From positions 14,905 to 78,904 of the forward strand of contig JAKFGP010000019.1 of NCBI GenBank assembly GCA_021502835.1: a DNA stretch of 64,000 nucleotides, given 5' to 3'. Positions 62,553-64,000 of the stretch are shown here, one piece after another. Every line of letters starts with the position of its first letter. Within the stretch, counting starts at the first letter, position 1. Source of the stretch: Streptomyces thinghirensis. GTDB taxonomy: Bacteria > Actinomycetota > Actinomycetia > Streptomycetales > Streptomycetaceae. Made by a program: the position numbers and the translations under genes. The notes below the pieces were generated by a model. The model saw nothing but the letters and a program-made list of their open reading frames with translations, did not search any database and had not been told where the DNA came from.

Positions 62553-63488
62553 ATGACCCGTTTCGTCCTGGGACAGAACCAGTACGGCAAGGCAGAGAAC
62601 CGCGTTGTCAAGATCACGCGTGACGGCGACACGCACCACATCAAGGACCTGAACGTCTCCGTCGCCTCTCCGGCGACATGGAGGTACACCGCAGCGGGTC
62701 CAACGCGAACCGTCCCTGTCGACCGACACCACCAAGAACACGGTGTTCGCCTTCGCCAAGGAGCACGGGATCGAGAGCGCCGAGGACCTCGGCGTCAAGC
62801 TTCTCGCCCGCCACTTTCGTGGACAACAACGAGTCCATCCACCGGCCCGCATCCGCGTCGAGGAAGTACGGCTGGGAGCGGATCGAGACTTCCAAGGGCG
62901 GCGCCCGCTTCGTCGGCTCGGAGGAGATCGCCCACTCCTTCCGTCCGCATCGGTCAGGAGACCCGCGCCGCGGAGATCACCTACGACGGCCACGGCATCC
63001 AGGTGCTCTCCGGCTTCAATGACCTGACCGTCCTGAACTCGACCAACTCCGAGTTCTTCGGCTACCTGAAGGACAAGTACACCACCCTCAAGGAGGATAC
63101 GACCGATCCTTCGCCACCACCGTCTCCACCTGGTGGCGGCACAACTGGGACGGCGTCGACTCGCACGCCCCGGACTGGGACCGCTTCGTACAACGGTGTG
63201 CGCTAGCACGCGCTCCAGGGCGTTCGCCGAGACTCACTCGTACTCGCTCCAGCAGACCCTCTTCGAGATGGGTGTAGGCGAACTCCCCGCGACGAGGTCG
63301 ACGAGATCCGCTTCTCGATGCCCAACAAGCACCACTTCCGCTCGACCTGTCGCCCTTCGGTCGACAACGAGGCCAAGGACGGCGCGCGTCTACTACGCCG
63401 CCGACCCCGTCCGTACGGTTTGATCGAGGCCACCATCCTGCGGGACGGTGCCGAGCAACTCATCCCGGTCGACATGACCAACCTCGGG
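62553..63488 (+). CDS. Urate oxidase (uricase)
   Basis: Cofactor-free oxidase converting urate to 5-hydroxyisourate with H2O2 release. Starts MTRFVLGQNQYGKAENRVVK. Conserved elements are RDGDTHHIKDLNVSVA, DTTKNTVFAFAKEHG (catalytic Thr/Lys region), RYGWERI-like KYGWERIETSKGGAR, TYDGHGIQVLSGFNDLTVLN (Phe/Asn substrate site), LKDKYTTLKEDT, AETHSYSLQQTLFEMG, EIRFSMPNKHHFR and AADRPYGLIEATILRD-like end. The end (DMTNL at 63488) is assumed because no proper stop follows in frame. Many frameshifts. Peroxide it makes fits the nearby catalase. Confidence 0.88.
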
Positions 63489-63548
63489 ACAGTGCGCCTC
63501 CGCCGGCCATCCGGACCTGGGGGGCGCCTGCCACACTGGAGGAAACAA

Positions 63549-63900
63549 ATGGCACTGCCTGCGAAAGGGCCTGTCACAGGCCCGGGTTCCACCCCGCCGG
63601 TGCACACGGAGGACGCCGTCACGTCCGTGCACCCGGTGGACGAGAAGCTCCACCCCTCGCGGCTCGTCCCCGCCGCGCTCCGTTAACATCGCCGCCGCTG
63701 TACGCGGCGTTGTCACTCCTCCGCTCATCATGGCCAGGGTTGCGGACTCGACCTCGAGGGCCGCACTCGGGTTGATCGCCGGCGAGCCTGCTCATCGCGG
63801 GCGTCGCGACCCTGCTCCAGACCCTCGGCGTCAAGGGGCTTCATCGGCAACCGCCCGCCCTTCGTCAACGCCGCCTCCTCGGCCGGTATCAGTGCCCATG
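63549..63900 (+). CDS. Uracil/xanthine:proton symporter (NCS2), N-terminal part only
   Basis: Start of an NCS2 (nucleobase:cation symporter-2) permease. ATG 63549 follows GGAGG. MALPAKGPVTGPGSTPPVH, then VHPVDEKLHPSRLVPAAL, the typical NCS2 start, and after frameshifts MYAGVVTPPLI-like residues, IAGVATLLQTLGVKGFIGN and RPPFVNAASSAGISA. Only about 115 of some 450-480 residues are present, and the match stops abruptly near 63898. After that the DNA is unrelated. Probable substrate is urate or xanthine, from its place beside uricase. Confidence 0.8.
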
Positions 63901-64000
63901 AAGCGGCGCACGAAAAACGCGAAAAGCGTTTCACGATAATGCGTCAAGGTTACACAAACCCTGGACAACGTTCAATCTGAGGGGCCGAACGCAAAGTACC
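63900..64000. other. Unrelated, lower-GC tail after the permease break
   Basis: About 100 bases, visibly richer in A/T than the rest of the window (for example runs such as AAAAACGCG and AAAGTACC). Contains a small stem-loop AAACGC-GAAAA-GCGTTT around 63915-63933. No coding match. It may be the end of a misjoined contig or a real insertion into the permease gene. Confidence 0.5.

Overview
The window is very GC-rich actinobacterial chromosome, almost certainly Streptomyces. The content fits: a DUF2637 protein, an RsbW-like ATPase, DksA-like plus MreB-like genes, an Rv1733c-family protein, an nSTAND/WD40 giant, large LuxR regulators, a secreted trypsin, and a glyoxylate/allantoin block. From memory (unverified) the order resembles the SCO6160-SCO6210 part of Streptomyces coelicolor.

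Sequence quality governs how the window must be read. Nearly every conserved protein is spread over two or three frames by isolated 1-2 base insertions or deletions, often in G or C runs. Two in-frame TAG codons and two apparently altered start codons also occur. I treat these as sequencing or assembly errors, not pseudogenes, and give each gene one span from its likely start to its likely stop. Inside such spans the protein has to be pieced together from several frames.

Layout. 0-12.4 kb: end of an ATP-binding anti-sigma-like protein, DUF2637 membrane protein, FhuF-like iron reductase under an iron box, GntR regulator, fused SecDF, a NarL-type two-component system, two DksA/TraR zinc-finger proteins with an MreB/Hsp70-like protein, a 102-bp tandem-repeat tract, an Rv1733c-type membrane protein and a TPR-like protein. 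12.5-21.3 kb: purine oxidation, with a PucR regulator divergent from three-subunit xanthine dehydrogenase, an AzgA-type purine permease and an XdhC/CoxI maturation factor. 21.3-22.7 kb: a secreted endonuclease/phosphatase-family protein and an SRPBCC protein. 22.8-35.8 kb: a nucleotide-sugar epimerase and then a tightly overlapped operon for a heptose-containing glycan (carbamoyltransferase, three GT2-type enzymes, GmhB, two GT9 heptosyltransferase-like proteins, two further glycosyltransferases, GmhA, HldE), followed on the other strand by a polysaccharide pyruvyl transferase. 37-45.5 kb: two membrane proteins, a 3.8-kb nSTAND protein with about 14 WD40 repeats, a winged-helix protein and a trypsin. 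45.7-53 kb: a large ATP-binding LuxR regulator, a smaller LuxR regulator and two tandem acyl-CoA ligases. 53-64 kb: glyoxylate and ureide metabolism (Gcl, catalase, tartronate semialdehyde reductase, hydroxypyruvate isomerase, an HTH regulator, OHCU decarboxylase, HIU hydrolase, uricase, and the start of a uracil/xanthine permease that is broken at the window end).

How it fits together. Xanthine dehydrogenase makes urate from hypoxanthine/xanthine. Uricase, HIU hydrolase and OHCU decarboxylase turn urate into allantoin. Gcl, GlxR and Hyi recover the glyoxylate released from allantoin as glycerate, and catalase can remove the peroxide made by uricase. Related TTCC/GGAA palindromes precede gcl, the catalase gene and hyi, suggesting one repressor. 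GmhA, HldE and GmhB supply ADP-heptose in one operon with the transferases that would use it, which is unusual for a Gram-positive surface glycan.
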